DNA of 64,000 nucleotides from Diphasiastrum complanatum (GCA_029204225.1 CM055107.1:15250900-15314899); one strand, 5' to 3'. Counted from the stretch's first letter, positions 31,058 to 44,513 are shown. Notes: generated by a model not told the origin, from the letters alone. Program-made: numbers and translations.

Positions 31058-32064
31058 CTAAGCTCTATAGATCTTGCTTGCTTGCTTACTTGCTTTTGGT
31101 TGCTCTTCATTGCTAGTAATCTTGCTCTTGCTTTTATTATTTAACAGTGGTGGAGTTGCAACTGAATCTAGTGGAATAACTTGGGATTCAACTATTGTGT
31201 CAACAGCTACGAATGTGACTCCAGCATTTACAACATGAGAAGGTGATGACATTTATTGATGTCATGTCTGTTGAGGAGCTCGTGTCTTTAGAATCATTTG
31301 AGCCAAATGTTGTCCGTGGAGATTGTGTGGCCGCTTTTTTGGCTCTGGGTTTTCGTATGAGCTTTTCTCCTTACGACTCCGTACTGTCGAACTTCGTCTC
31401 ATATGGGAAAGCTTGTTGTTTTGCTTGCATTTTCATCCTTCACTTGGCTTGTCATGTTTATAGTTATTCGGCCAGGGTGGTGGTGTCTTCTTGTTGAGAA
31501 AAAGATTTTTTTGTAGAAGGAGCCTTCGTCTGTGATGCAGAAGACGTGGGTGTCTTTCCCAGTGTAAGCTTTGCTAGGCCGGTCTTTTGGTGCTTTGTAG
31601 TTGGCCCTTGTGTAGAGGAGGAACTCTTTCTCTTTTGAGAAGCTACGTGTGTTGGGTTTGCTGCCGTGTGCTTGGACAGAGACTTTGTCTTCTTGGCTGG
31701 TGCTGATGGAGTCTCCCAAGCTTTATCAACTAGCATCAACACTTATCATTGATTGCGTTGACGTGGTAGCCATCTTTGGTCTTCCACTTATCCACTAAAG
31801 GATCTATGAACTTGTAATATGCTATAGATTCAATCTTTTGGAGTGTTCTACTGACTAGGTTTGGTCCTCTAGGGAAGCCAAAAGTGTGGAGTTCAGCCCC
31901 AACAATAGGGAAGTTAGAACACAATTTTGAGTAGATTTAAATTTGAATGTCGGGTACTTTGAATCTAGATCCAAAAATAGTAGAGTTAGCATTTTGGAGG
32001 GAAAACCAAGTGGCCAAATAGGATTAGGACCTGTTATAAAATGAGTAAACTCATGGAGAGACAC
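31058..32064 (-). pseudogene. Unrecognised Lys/Ser-rich reading frame, degenerate
   Basis: Joined minus-strand frames give a protein-like stretch: HEFTHFITGPNPIWPLGFPS, AELHTFGFPRGPNLVSRTLQ (31900-31840), a short hydrophilic linker, then a Lys/Ser/Thr-rich basic segment (31742-31464, KKTKSLSKH, SQKRKSSSS, KAPSTKKSF). At least two frameshifts and several stops. The basic low-complexity tail could be nuclear or nucleic-acid binding. I do not recognise the family; it may be a retroelement gag. Confidence 0.35.
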
Positions 32065-32281
32065 ATCTTCTCTCTTCTCTATCTCATTTCATGCTTATAC
32101 ATGGTTCTCTTGGGTTCTATTATCCATTGGTGCACTATACTTGTGATTGCATCCAATTCTATGTGTAGAATGATCTATATTTGTTATTTTTGGATCCACA
32201 CATGCGAAATATAGTAGCTTGCTGGTTTTGTATGGATAGAAACAATAATTTATCATTTGATTTATGTTTGATGAAGTTCTA

Positions 32282-33036
32282 TTAGAGTTTGCATCTCATT
32301 TTGTGTGCAGATGCTGATTTTTCTACATTGGTGACATTGGTAGAGTATCTTCTTTTGTAATCCAAGATCTTTTTGTGGATTGGATCATAAATGATCTGAA
32401 ATCCTTCACAAAAACTACATAGGTACATTGCCAATACCCTGAATTTGACATTCCTCTCCATTGGCCTATGTGACCTTGTCCCCATCATGGATTGGTGAAT
32501 GGTTTTCGAACCAATCATGTTTCTCAGTCATATGCCTCGTGGCGCCTAAATCAATGAACCACCTGGCATAATCATCAACCTGAGATGCCAATGCCGATGA
32601 AAAGACACTTGTCTCATCGTCCTCCCCATCATTTTTCGGTAATATTGCCCTACTGTTTCACTTTTCCTGCCTTTATGTCCTCTTTCTCCTCATGTGCCCA
32701 ATGACCAGGTTTGTGGCAATAGTAACATTTGTCCATCTTCTTCTTTTTCTACTTTGATGATGACTCTCCCTCGTCCTCATCATGCTTGTCCTTCTTTGAA
32801 ATCCTCTTCCAACCTTTTTGTTTGTTCTTGGCGAGCAATGCCTGATTCTCCTGTGGAGTTTGCCTTGATCCTCTTGCAACATGATCCCATGTAGATCTTC
32901 GAAGGTAGGCAATTTCTCCCTCGAGGCAATGCTGCTCACAAACATATGTAGGCCCCCAATACACTACTCATAGTGGTATGCACCAATTCGATGTCTCTAA
33001 TTGGTTCTCCAATCACCACGAGTTGGTCTCTCAGCT
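32282..33036 (-). pseudogene. Copia gag C-terminus and protease start
   Basis: Minus strand, after the solo LTR: RDQLVVIGEPIRDIELVHTT, then a degraded knuckle MDKCYYCHKPGHWAHEE in which the last Cys is lost, and a protease start WFIDLGATRHMT where the catalytic Ser/Thr of DSG/DTG is Leu. Several stops and frameshifts. Its N-terminal half is at 33570-33953. Confidence 0.8.
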
Positions 33037-33569
<533 letters not shown>

Positions 33570-33953
33570 CAGGTCTTTGATCCTGGTGAAGAAGGATCTC
33601 ACTGTTTCACATTCTTCTATCTTGATAGTGTTCAACTTTGACTTCAAGAACATGGCTCGAGCTAGATTGCAAGTTTGAAATTGCGCTCGAAGAGCTTCCC
33701 AAGCTCCCTTGGATGTCGTGGTGATCACATGGTCCTTCATTGAGAGATTGTTCAACGACAAGGCTCTCTGCGCTTTCCTGCCAAAAGCCCTCATGTCTCC
33801 AAGAGTGGTGTTCGGTCTCAATTCTATGCCTACAACCATGTCTCATAACTCCTTCTCCATCATTATACTCTTCATTTTGAACTTCCAGATGTTGTAGCTA
33901 GAAGCCCCATCGAGTTTGCTTGTGTTGCCCAAAATTGCCTCGTTGATATTGGC
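33570..33953 (-). pseudogene. Copia gag N-terminus
   Basis: Starts with ATG at 33953 (MANINEAILGNTSKLDGASS, then YNIWKFKMKS) and runs through KGAWEALRAQF and SFFTRIKDL to the solo LTR. One TGA stop lies at about 33844, where Trp is expected. Typical copia gag (UBN2/DUF4219-like) sequence. Confidence 0.83.
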
Positions 33954-35030
33954 CATCTCCAAATTGATTAAAACTACACCTGTAGGCTATAAAGAGTATG
34001 TCAAGACCAACAGTGATGTCATAAGTCGAAAGTAATGACCTACAATTTTTGCTTTGCCGCCAAATTGGAAGCCAAGATGCCTTTGCTTTCTGAAATGCTC
34101 CTCACCAAGAACTCGCAACTTTGTGCTCTATATAGTGGTGAAATCACTTTTGACATGCTCTGAACACTTTCTCCACCACAATCACTCTGTTTTGTCACAC
34201 CATACTTGCAGGTACAGTCAGGGTGCCCTTTGTTTGGCCAGAATAGGCTAAAGGACATGAAAATTAGAGCCTTTCTAGCTTTTAAACTACTTCTTCAACT
34301 TGAAGTAATTTCACTTTTCATGAACTTGAGGACCGAACATTTACTTCATTCTCAAATTTTTTAATGAACTCTCAATGCACTTTGCACTTCAGGCCGCCTT
34401 CTTTGACATTTGAATTGGACCCAAGCAGATCCAATGGTCAATTTTAATTTGATGGCTCAGATCATTAGCTTTGGCTAATATCTAACGGTAGCAATCAATT
34501 TGGGGCACCGAAATGAGTCCCTCGAGCCACAACACATGCATTTACACGATAGATAAAGCCCGAATCAATGCGCAGAGGGTCGCGCGACCTCCATCGCGAC
34601 CTCTCTCCCTCTCTTTAAGCTTTCCTTGCTATGAGCTATGGTGTTGCACCAACAGATCCGTGCCTTCAGCTAACTCCTACTTCTTCTGCTCTCCACGAAT
34701 ACTGATGGCCTTTTGATAGTAATTTGTTATAGCAGGGCGTCCCTTTGCGTGGATTTACAACACCTAAAATGCTCAACTTTGGAGAGATATTTCAACTTTT
34801 ACAACTCCAAACCCTAGCCAATGGTTTAACCATAAATTCACACTAACTCTGTGAAGATTTTTGGACAACTTCAGCCTCCCTTGAGGTCGCCCTACTATAG
34901 GAAATAATCTGCAACAAACGGCTTGGCAATCGGTAATAAAAAGAAGATACACCGATCACAAACTCCTCCTTAAGTTTTGAGAACTCTTCTCCCCCCGTTG
35001 GGGCTTTAGAGCACGGCCTGCGCATGGGAG
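33954..35030. other. Unassigned stretch, probably copia leader/LTR
   Basis: Upstream side of the minus-strand copia gag. The words ttgaggtcgccctact near 34880 recur near 37220 (tgaggtcgccctac), suggesting related LTR or leader sequence. I found no primer site and no coding sequence. Confidence 0.3.
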
Positions 35031-35345
35031 TGGTTTGGCCCCGGTGCCCCCCCACGACTGACGCGTGTCAGCCGCGCGGTGCCCATAAAAAATCAACGGG
35101 AGCCTGATTTTGCCAGGCGGCACCAAGGCGGGTCCCGAGCGGGCGGGCACCGGGGCGACGCCGGGCACCAGGCAGGCCAGCAACAGCAGGCCGGGGCGCC
35201 CGGGCAGCGGGCCAGGTGGTGCCAGCGCCCTGTCAGGAGCCGGGGCAGCGGGTGGTGGCGCCGGGTAGCCACATGCCGACGGGCAGCGGGCAGTGGCGTC
35301 GGGCAGCCCCAGGTGGCGCCGGGCAGCGTGCCTCTCTCACACACA
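35031..35345. other. GC-rich, CpG-rich island with GGGCAGC microrepeats
   Basis: A sharply bounded block in AT-rich surroundings, dominated by gggcagcggg, gccgggca and ggtggcgcc words. Overlapping frames in all phases come from composition alone, so I call no gene. Confidence 0.85.
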
Positions 35346-35369
35346 CATCTGAGTCCATGGGGAGTTTGT

Positions 35370-35377
35370 CTATATAT
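35370..35377 (+). promoter_or_regulatory. TATA-box-like sequence downstream of the GC island
   Basis: tctatatatcccc about 25 bases after the GC island. With the island it looks like a core promoter, but no convincing gene follows. Confidence 0.3.
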
Positions 35378-35417
35378 CCCCTCCCCATAGTCTCACATGA
35401 ATGCTTATGGGACAAAG

Positions 35418-35454
35418 ATTGGCTGCCTGGACACGTGGCGTCCGGGCAGCCAAT
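35418..35454. repeat. Hairpin
   Basis: Arms attggctgcctgga (35418-35431) and tccgggcagccaat (35441-35454), 13 of 14 bases paired plus a G-T, with the loop holding cacgtg. Confidence 0.88.
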
Positions 35455-35616
35455 TTTCAAAAAAAGAAATTGTGGTAAGGAGGGCACCGGGGCCAAAGGG
35501 CCACCGTGCTCGCTAGATGCGAGGCCCCCCCACCCCCTAAGGCTCGAATTTTTTTTTTTTGATAGTCCAAAACTCAAAATTCAACAAGAATTCTCTGTCA
35601 CTGGTGTGATAGGAAA

Positions 35617-35990
35617 TTTTTTTTGTCCAATAGCAATCAAATGAATTCTTCCAATAGCAATCAAACGAATTCTTAAACGTCGATTTTGGCACTCCACGGC
35701 TTCCAAACGGAGTTTTTTCGCTTCTCCAAAGTCCGCTCAAATTGACACGATTCGACTCAGATTTTTCGAATCTGACCTTTGTCCTTGTCCGGTGATTATA
35801 GCCACCAAGGCATTCATACCAAGTTGACAATACAATATAAACTGATAGATTCAATCACCAAAGCACACCATCAAGTACTTCAAGACAAGACACAGCACGA
35901 TTGCTCTCCAACAAGTGTATATCACACTAACTCGCTTGTACAAAGAGAAGCAACTGTATATCACACTAACTCACAAGTACAAAGAGAAGC
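35617..35990. repeat. Two short tandem duplications
   Basis: ccaatagcaatcaaaygaattctt occurs twice near 35628-35675, and a 39-bp unit (tatatcacactaactc, then gtacaaagagaagcaact) occurs twice at about 35918-35995. Confidence 0.85.
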
Positions 35991-36019
35991 AACTTATGTA
36001 CTCAATATGGGCTCGTAAA

Positions 36020-37700
36020 AGAATTGGCCTGATAGTTCTAGAGCTAGGAAAAACATGTCACCGTCAAACTTAGAAAGTAGTTGTAAAACAATTTACACAT
36101 TATTGCTAATTTAACTCTTTTGGAACCCACAAAATATCAAGGAAGATCTCTAAGAACCTTTGGATACTTGAGGCATTGAAAGTTAGAAAGTACTTGAGGC
36201 GTTGCACAAACCGAATGGCTTTATATTGAATGCATATTTCTCAACGGTGTTGCAAATGTTTTTTTGTGCTGATCATCTAGTGTGATTTGCACTTGGTTGT
36301 ACCCACAAAATCATGAAAAAACTAGTTTCTTCTATGAGAACACAATGTGTCTAACTTCTCATTTTTTTAAAATCACTTGCCTTAAAAAATTGTCGTAGAT
36401 ATTCTTCTGTCGACCTTGAACTTTGATAGTTTTTTTTTTGCTTCTTCTTGTTCCTCTTCTAGGTCGGTAAGATCTATTAGTCTTAAAATTTGACTTTTCA
36501 ATAGAGTAGCTCAACTAGATTCAATAATTTGATAGGCAGGGTTCTCAAATTTCATTGAAATGATTGGATATATACCTTACACAAAATAATAAGGTGCACA
36601 CCTAGTTGTATATTTTTATGTGTTTCGGTATGTCCGCAAACCCTATGTTAGTTTCTCATTCTAATTTGTAGAGTGTGATGAAAATGAAGGCTACCTTGCC
36701 CTTCATTTCTTCAGGGCCATCTTTCAAGCCCATCCAATGGACTGCCTCCATTCAACGGTCTACATAGCTCCCCGAGCTTTGAATCTGTACCATTGATCTT
36801 CGATCTTAATAATTCGACGATTCTTGGCCTTTCTGTGGGTCGATGCAAGTTCCTGCAGGCGCTAGACATCTTGGAGCGCTATAGCTCCTCATGCATTGGG
36901 CGCGCGCGACAGCCCTGCGGCTTCCTCCATCTCTCTCGTCTTCTTCTTTGCAACTAGCTCCTCCTGCTTCCTCCCGGCTACATTACACATATTCAATACA
37001 TGCGCTCTCCATAGATCATGGCTGCCCACGCCATTTTGGTTGCTGGATCACGCTACCAGGGCGCTCCTCTGTATCCTTTTACAGGTCCTAAAAACATCCC
37101 CCACAGTGAGAGAACTTTGATTTTCCACCTGTAAACCCTAGCAGAGGAAAGATGAAAATATCTTGGGCTTTGCTCAGCCTTTCCTTGAGCTTACACTTGC
37201 AGCCTCCTGCTCCACTGAGGTCGCCCTACCTCACGTGTTCTAATGCAATTTACTGCTATCTGATTGGTGTGATATTGACTGCAAACAAGCTGATTTTCCC
37301 AAAAATCCGTCAACACCCCACAAAACTAGAAATTTCCAAAATTTCCTCAGTTTTCCACCCAATCTGACCCTTTGCTATGGCTCTCTCTCACTGCTCTTTG
37401 CAAATCCCTTGCAAGCCCCGTTGCACCAAACGGCTGTCCACACAGTGAATAACATAGCCAACATCGATGATTTCCCCGAAACCACCGAAACTGCAAGATT
37501 TTCCGTGAATCCTCCCCGGAATTCACCAACGACGATCGTTTTGATCTTCCCCGAAGCTCCGATCGAAGGAACTTTGCTGTCTCTTGCCATCCAGACTGCC
37601 GATACCCTGTATGGAGTCCTCTCTCCTGAGACGCTCTGAGTGCTATTTTTCCTGGTGACAGACACTATCCCATAGCTCCATCGGATTGTGCATACCTGCA
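36020..37700. other. Unassigned stretch, partly copia leader
   Basis: No supported gene. The last 300 bases lie on the internal side of the primer site at 37711-37722 and are presumably the leader of a minus-strand copia element. Confidence 0.35.
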
Positions 37701-37710
37701 TCACCCTGAC

Positions 37711-37722
37711 ACTCTGATACCA
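37711..37722 (-). other. tRNA-iMet primer-binding site
   Basis: Minus-strand TGGTATCAGAGT, one base from consensus. The matching 5' LTR should lie to the right, from about 37723 to near 38160, though its far end is not resolved. Confidence 0.75.
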
Positions 37723-38187
37723 AGTTGAAATTCTGTTAGGATCTAGTGCAGTATGTAGATCACATCACACAATCACCATAGCCACTCCTCACAAGCTCTC
37801 AAAGATGGCACAACAAAAGTTAATAGATTACAAAGAAACACTATACATATAGAGTGTTCACAAACTGCATGAAAAGGCAGGTGTCCTAAAATTGGCCTAC
37901 CACCTATCAAACTAAGGTCGGGCCCAATATGGCTTCGACCGACAAACTTGGGACATGCCCCCAAGTATAGCAAGTACTATAAATAACTATGTACAAGCTA
38001 ATTATTCCTATGTGTGGCTACCCGGCTAACCCAAGTAGCCGTCTACGGGATCAGTGCCCGATCAATATATCCTAACGGTTCACGTCCCGATCACAACCAT
38101 ATACAATAAACCAAATAAACTGTACACTAATTACATCATCACATTTAGAGCTTATACTAATGAATCAGATCACAAGCTGATTTCTAA

Positions 38188-38382
38188 CTAAGCCTTCTTG
38201 GCGCTCTTATCATACCTCACTTGGTCTTGAAGCACCAAAGTCCTCTCTTCCACACCTACAACAATATCCATCAACTCATTCAACTCAATAAGGGACTCCA
38301 TCCTTACTTTCCAAGTTGAATAGTTAGTTGAGTTGAGCCTATCATTACTTTCCAACATGATTCCACTTGTAGTACCCATCAT
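38188..38382 (-). pseudogene. Copia gag N-terminal fragment
   Basis: 64 codons: MMGTTSGIMLESNDRLNSTN, then YSTWKVRMESL and DKSAKKA, typical of the copia gag start. Truncated after about 60 residues. It lies about 660 bases downstream of the primer site at 39042-39053. Confidence 0.8.
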
Positions 38383-38642
38383 CTATAATGATTACTCCTT
38401 CTCTTTGAACTTATTCTAATGCACTAAGCACTCACACTCCTCTCAAAAATTAAGGAATAGTGAAATTACTATGACTTAGAACATTTAAAAACTAGCTCTC
38501 TTGAAACTAGACAGCTTACATGTAGATCTTGATGAACCTTGATTATTAAAATACAATAGATTAAAACTAAGATCTGAAAATTGTTAAATCATACCTTATT
38601 ACAATCAATCCTATTGAAAAAACAAGAAACTATATGCAAAAT

Positions 38643-38793
38643 AATTGACAATCTCAATGCTCATCCACATAGGGAGACTTTTCTTCCAAGGGGAGCAAAG
38701 CTCATCCACAAAGGAAATTTTTCATCCAATAAAGGAGATTTTTTTTCATCCACATGGGGAGCATAGCTCACTCACTAGTGGAGATTGTCAATT
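38643..38793 (-). repeat. Inverted-repeat-bounded array in a copia leader, copy 2
   Basis: Arms aattgacaatct (38643-38654) and agattgtcaatt (38782-38793) are a perfect 12-bp inverted repeat enclosing repeated catccac and ggaga words. It is homologous to 20420-20609 in the opposite orientation and lies at the same place in its element. Confidence 0.85.
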
Positions 38794-39041
38794 TTAGAAG
38801 CTAGAAACAATATGAAGCTTGAATGTATACAAACTTTTCAACAGATCAAAAGCTTGTTTTGATGAATCACATCAAAAAATGTAAATATCTATCCCTAGAG
38901 TATAAATGACTTGGAATGACCTATAAATGGCTCAAGATCACAAATATCCACCCACAACACAAGTTAGAAGAGATTTGATCAAAGAAAAATGCAAAAAATC
39001 ATGCTAGATTGATGCAAAAAACTATTTTTGGCCATCTCTTT

Positions 39042-39053
39042 GATCTGATACCA
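39042..39053 (-). other. tRNA-iMet primer-binding site
   Basis: Minus-strand TGGTATCAGATC follows an LTR ending TTTCGACA. Confidence 0.8.
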
Positions 39054-39735
39054 TGTCGAAATTCAAGATCCAAAATGATCCTAAACATAGATCTAGGCAC
39101 AATAGAAGATGCTAAAAAACAAATGTCAAATTTGTAGACAAGTCTATTCATAGAATTTCTACTTTTGATCAAGATCTACATAACATAAGGATAGAATCAA
39201 AAGATATTTATGACATGAAGAGATCTGATTTATTTCTCTATTAAAAGGCCTTACAATAGCATCAAATCATTTATTACCACTCTTCAATCGAGATAGATCA
39301 AGCTTACAGCAAGTATTCTACTCATAAGTAGAAGAGAACTATAAATAATGAGCTAGTCTTGACTCCAAAAGCTTCTAAAATATAAATACTCATTAGGTTC
39401 TACATTCTCCACTACCTACCTACTATTTACAGTAGAGAATGATGACTCCCTCTCCTCCAAATAAATGAGTTTAGCTAGCCTTATCAACAACTAGCCCTAC
39501 AATAGTCATATTGGCCAAAATTGCTAAATTAAAGCTAAAAATGAACTTTGAATGAGTAAGTGACCAAATAACTTGGACCCAACTCTAAAATAGTCATGTG
39601 TACTATTTTTACTTGTGGGAACCAACCATGTATATGTTATTTGCATATTTGGCCTCATATAGACCCAAATTGCCAAACTATATAGAAAACTAGTTGATAT
39701 TTTCCACACGAGCTTTATCTAACATAGATAAGCTC
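39054..39735 (-). repeat. 5' LTR of a minus-strand copia element (far end uncertain)
   Basis: Starts (plus strand) tgtcgaaattc next to the primer site. The other edge is placed near 39735 only because gypsy leader-like sequence follows. Confidence 0.5.
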
Positions 39736-39739
39736 TCAG

Positions 39740-40941
39740 AAAACTCCACAAAGGTTCTTTTTTAAAATAAAAGTTCAATGAAGGTTTTGAGTGATTTTGA
39801 CCATTTTTGTGAAGGAAATTCACATCTTTTACAAAAAATCTCATTATTTCCCTAAAAGCTTTCAACCAACCTTTGCCGGACCTCTTGAACATTTCTCATA
39901 TTATTTTTTATTATTAGTGAATCAAGCAAAAGTTAGTTCCCAAAGAATTTGCTCAGCGAAGATTAGTTTTGATGAAAAACTAGTTTTATATTTACAGAGC
40001 TCTCGCCAAGCTGAAAATCTTTATGACACTGCATATAGACTTTCACTGACCCTACTAGAGCTATATTATAGTATTTTCCATCTCCAATTAGAAGGGTGAA
40101 GGTTAGTTCCCATGGAATATTTGTGGCGAAGGTTAATTCTACAAAATTACCTTTTTTTGGTTGTCAAGTTCCTTGCCAATCTAAAAAAAATATATCATTT
40201 TTCAATATGAATCTTCGCTAATTTGTTTAGATAGAAAATACAATACTTTCTGCTTCAATAAATTCGATAAAAATTAATTCCCACAAGAAAAGGCCAGTGA
40301 AGATTCTCGATGATTCTAAAAAAAATATAGTAAAAGAGAACCCTCAGCAAACTAGCCAACATTCACCAAGTTGTTTATTCGCACCAATAACCACTAAATC
40401 TTTTGACAACTTGGCAAAGGTTACTGACATCTAGATATACTAAAACTTGTGAAAGTTCAGAACCTTCAAAGACACAATACAATGTCACCAAGAACCTTTG
40501 CAAGCAAGGCACTTCACATGTCCATCACTTTCTCAATCATACGTGGGTCATACCATTCAACATTGGGGGTTAGCGTAGCCTCCCATACCCCTACAGTGGG
40601 GCATCACTAGAGATGCCCCAGATCCCACCCGCCCCATTGATGCTGACTATTCCTCCTTATTGTTATTATTCACGTTGCCACAACATCCAGTTTTTTTTGT
40701 GAATGGCTTCATTTGAATCAAGGAAATCAACCATCCATTTGTTTTTGCCATCATTGTGATTTGAGACTATCACCCACTATGATCCTTCTAGTGGACTTCC
40801 TAGTGGACGACATTGAAATCAGAAAAAACATTGAGTAATCCTGAATCCACTTCTAATGAGACACCTACTAGTCACTACTCTACTGATGACTAGGAATTCC
40901 CAATTGAAGACTTTGCAGCTCAATATTTTCAATTTCAAGAA
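39740..40941 (+). repeat. Gypsy leader/LTR region, copy 3
   Basis: Non-coding, with the same gcgaaggtt/aaccttcgc words as copies 1 and 2 (for example ggcgaaggttaattc near 40122) and directly upstream of gag. A perfect hairpin, tggggcatc (40597-40605) with gatgcccca (40612-40620), lies within it. Confidence 0.55.
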
Positions 40942-42236
40942 ATGGACCAAGAAGATCCAAATTATAATTTTTTAGCACCACATCCTATAATCAGAATATT
41001 TTCTTGTTTGGAGATAGCGAAGTACAATGGAGTCACTGATACAATTAGATTTTTTAAGATGTATACAAAAGCTTGTGAGATCTATGGTGAAGTTAATTCA
41101 GAGAATAAGCTCAAGCTATTTCTAATGGCACTTTTGGGAGCAATGCTAGATTGGTATTTGTACCAACCTTCTAACCAACGTAATGATTGAGAATTGATAA
41201 AAGTTGTGTTGATCACGCACTTCAAGTCAAGGACATTCCTAGAAGATCCATTTCTGCTGTTGAGTAAGATCAAGATAGGCAAGAAAAAAATAGTCCAAAA
41301 TTACATTCAACGCATCAAACATCTCTAATCAAAATGTAATTCCCCTGATCATGTCATGATCATGTGATTTTTAGCCGAATTGCCAAAAAGCATCAAGCAT
41401 GAACTCAAGAGAAGGGATCAATATGTTAATTTCCAGCAAAATATGAATGATCAATGTGGGGAGAAGATGAGGAGTCCGATGACAAATCACATATTGGAAT
41501 GCTACCTTATATAGTTGGGCAGACTACTACAACTTCTACCACCATTGCATCTAGCAATCAATGCTACTGCAGAATTGATGATGGGGTGAAAAGCTTGGTC
41601 AAAAACAACAGATGCAAATGGAGCAGATGCAAGCTCAGTTCAATGCTAAACTGAAAGCATCATAAGACCCACACTCTAAGATTAGCAATGTTACCGATAA
41701 AGTGATGCAACAACAATATCCTAACAGGGAGAATATATGATGAGTAATTTGTGCTGGGAACCATACAATGAATGAGTGTCCCACGACGAAGCAAAGAGTA
41801 ACCAACAAGTACTATCATCTGTGCAATTCTACTAGCCATGAAACAACCTTTTGTTCATTAAATTTAAAGATCCTTCAACAATGCTTTCATAAGTATGGAT
41901 ATCATCAAAGTCCACCAACTAGGGGAGGACCACCAAAGGATGGTAGAATAGGTCACTATCCACAACCATTGGCGTTGCCTGTACCTCAAGGACCACCAAG
42001 TCCTCAGGCTAATATGATTGAGCTGGAAGCATCTTAAAGTCAAGACCATTGGATCATACCGCTTGATCAACATTCAAATGAGCAATATGCTATGCTATCA
42101 ACATTCAATCTTGGTGTAAATGAGAAATATGCTATTTATGTTGCCACACAACAACAACAGTCAGGGAAATGGATACGAGCTCCATTAGGATGTTTTGGAT
42201 GTGGTGAAAGTCATCGACGGTTAAATTTTACACATC
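40942..42236 (+). pseudogene. Gypsy gag remnant, copy 3
   Basis: Opens with an 82-codon frame (MDQEDPNYNFLAPHPIIRIF, then DTIRFFKMYTKACEIYGEV) matching capsid copies 1 and 2. Knuckle-like pieces follow: MNECPTTKQRV, YHLCNSTSHETTFC, and CFGCGESHRRLNF, where the last Cys of the third knuckle is Phe. Multiple stops. It is cut at about 42236 by a copia LTR. Confidence 0.82.
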
Positions 42237-42841
42237 TGGGACACCCCAAAAGTGTGATTGATCTCCTTAAGATGTGGGTGATTGCACAAAGATCAAGCTA
42301 TAGATTGAATTCCAAGGTCTATCTCACAAATCTAAGGCAAGAGCACAATGAAACATGCATAAATCATTCACCAAAGTACATTCACATGTGTGGAGACTTT
42401 GGATGAAAAAATTAAGTATAAAAAATGCTTGCTCTCGAGTAGAGAGAGAATCCAAGTACAATCTTTCGGGTAGAGAGAGAAACCAAGAAAAGTTCTAAGT
42501 GTAGAATCTCACATAATTTCAAAGAACCAAGTATGGGAATGATCTACCACACATACTAATAGCAAGGCGAGGAGGAGGGGAGTGAAACATGATTGGACCC
42601 ATTCTTTTCCTCCTCCTAATTTGATTGGCTTAGTGACATATGATTTTATTGGACCAATTTCATGGATCTCTTAGTTATGATTGCCCACATGATCTCAAGA
42701 CAACACATAGGAAGGCGTCACTAGCCCTCTACCATCATGCCATGTGTCAAGTACCTAACTAACTCTTGGATGCCTAATCACCTACTAACATGTGGATTGA
42801 CACAAAAAAGTCAAGATAGATAGCTTTTCCTATTTTTCACA
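42237..42841 (-). repeat. 3' LTR of copia element C1
   Basis: About 605 bases, minus strand starting TGTGAAAAATAGG after a purine tract AGGAGGAG. It resembles 44514-45100, sharing two gtagagagagaaa-type blocks. The left edge (tggg at 42237) is inferred from length and from the end of gypsy gag. Confidence 0.7.
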
Positions 42842-44513
42842 CTCCTCCTAAAAAGATATCTATTTTTAAAATAACATGAATCTTGAAATCAAGCCCAATA
42901 TTGGATCTAAGCTTGATGAAAGCTCTCTTGAGCAATGGCTTGGTGAGAAGATGGGCAATGCATGAAGATGATTCAATGTGCTCCAAGTTGATCTCTCCTC
43001 CAATGAGCTTTCCAATTACAAAATGATGTGCAACTTCAATATGTTTGGTCCTTGCATGAAAGATATTGGCAAGGGCTTGGGCCGAGATGTTGTCACATTT
43101 GATCAAAGGTAGATCTTCATCTTTGATACACTTGAGCTCTAATAATAGTCTTTTGATCCATAGCACCTCTTCTGTTGCTATTGTAAGGGCCTTATACTCG
43201 GCCTCACAAGATGATAGGGAGATAGTGTCTTGTTTCTTGGATAGCCAAGATACAAGATTTCCTCCAAGAAATATAGTGTAGGCACTTGTGGATTTTCTAT
43301 CCACCTTTTCACTAGAAAAATCCGAGTCCGAGTCGCCAACCATAGATAGATCTTCACTTTTGTAGAGTAGTCCATAATCATGTGTTGAAGATACATACCT
43401 CAAGACTCTCTTGGCTGATTTCCAATGATAGATCTTGGGATCTTGCATGGATTGACTTAGCTTGTGCACACAAAAGCTCAAATTCGGCCTAGTGATGGTC
43501 AACCAGATCAAGGAGCCAATAAGACTCCTAAAAAGGGTGATGTCCTCAAAGGATCTTTCATCTCCCTTAATAGGATCTTTTACAATATGCCCCATAGGTG
43601 TATCTACGCTCTTACAGAGTCAACTTTCTCAACAATGATAGAGCATATCTAGATTGACTTATGAAAGCATGATCATGATAAAGATCAATCTCTAGGCCTA
43701 GTATGTAGTGAAGCTCTCCTAGATCTTGCATTTTGAAGTCATTACCAAGTGCACTATAGTCTCATCAACTAACTTCATGCAACTTCGACATAAAATAATG
43801 TCATCTACATAGATGAGAAGAATGACAATTTGACTATTTTCAAACTTTATGTACATGGAAGGATCAAAGTCACTTAGAACAAATCTAAGTGAGATGAAAA
43901 ATGAGTTGAGCCTTGCATACCATGATCTTGGAGCTTGCTTGAGCCCATATAAGCTTTTGAAAAGTAGGCAAACAAACCTTGGATTACTCACCTTGCTTGA
44001 TGAAGCCTTGTGGTTGCTCCCATATATATCTCCTCCTCAAGATATCCATTAAGGAAAGCATTAGAGACATCAAGTTGAAACATTTTCCACTTGAAATAGC
44101 AATAGAGATGATGATTCTTATAGTCACCATCTTTCCAATGGGTGAAAAGGTGTCTTCATAATCAAGGCTTTGGATTTTAGCATATCCTTTTGCACATAGC
44201 CTTGCTTTGAACTTTTCGTGGAGCCATAATTGTTGTGCTTGATTCTAAATGGCCACTTGCATCCAATAATGTGTTTGTTGGTAGGTGGATCCGCTAGCTC
44301 CCAAGCATTGTTGGTGATCAAAGCATCATACTCTTGTTCCATAGCTTCATACCACTCCTTTGATTGGAGTGCATCTTGGACACTTCTAGGCTCTTCATGA
44401 GTGTTGATTTCACACGTGTGGATTGTCCACAACATGTACTTGTGATCTCCTAAGGTGTGTAGATGCACCAAGATCAAGACTAGATTGAGATTCAAGATCT
44501 ATCTTTGATTCTA
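42842..44513 (-). pseudogene. Copia C1 pol 3' part: RT and RNase H
   Basis: Minus strand: linker and RT start at 44495-44124 (VQDALQSKEWYEAMEQEYDA, GCKWPFRIKHN), RT end at 43991-43719 with KSLYGLKQAPRSWYARLNSF and the intact box YVDD, then RNase H at 43595-42837 with DSDSDFSSEK, LSSCEAEYKAL and CDNISAQALA. Frameshifts separate the pieces. The upstream part is missing: the sequence is interrupted by the LTR of element C2, which appears to have landed in it. Very similar to C2. Confidence 0.88.

Noticed and set aside
35079-35644. Long overlapping open frames in several phases across the GC island
   Set aside because: They arise because stop codons are rare in GC-rich sequence; none has a recognisable motif and they overlap on both strands.
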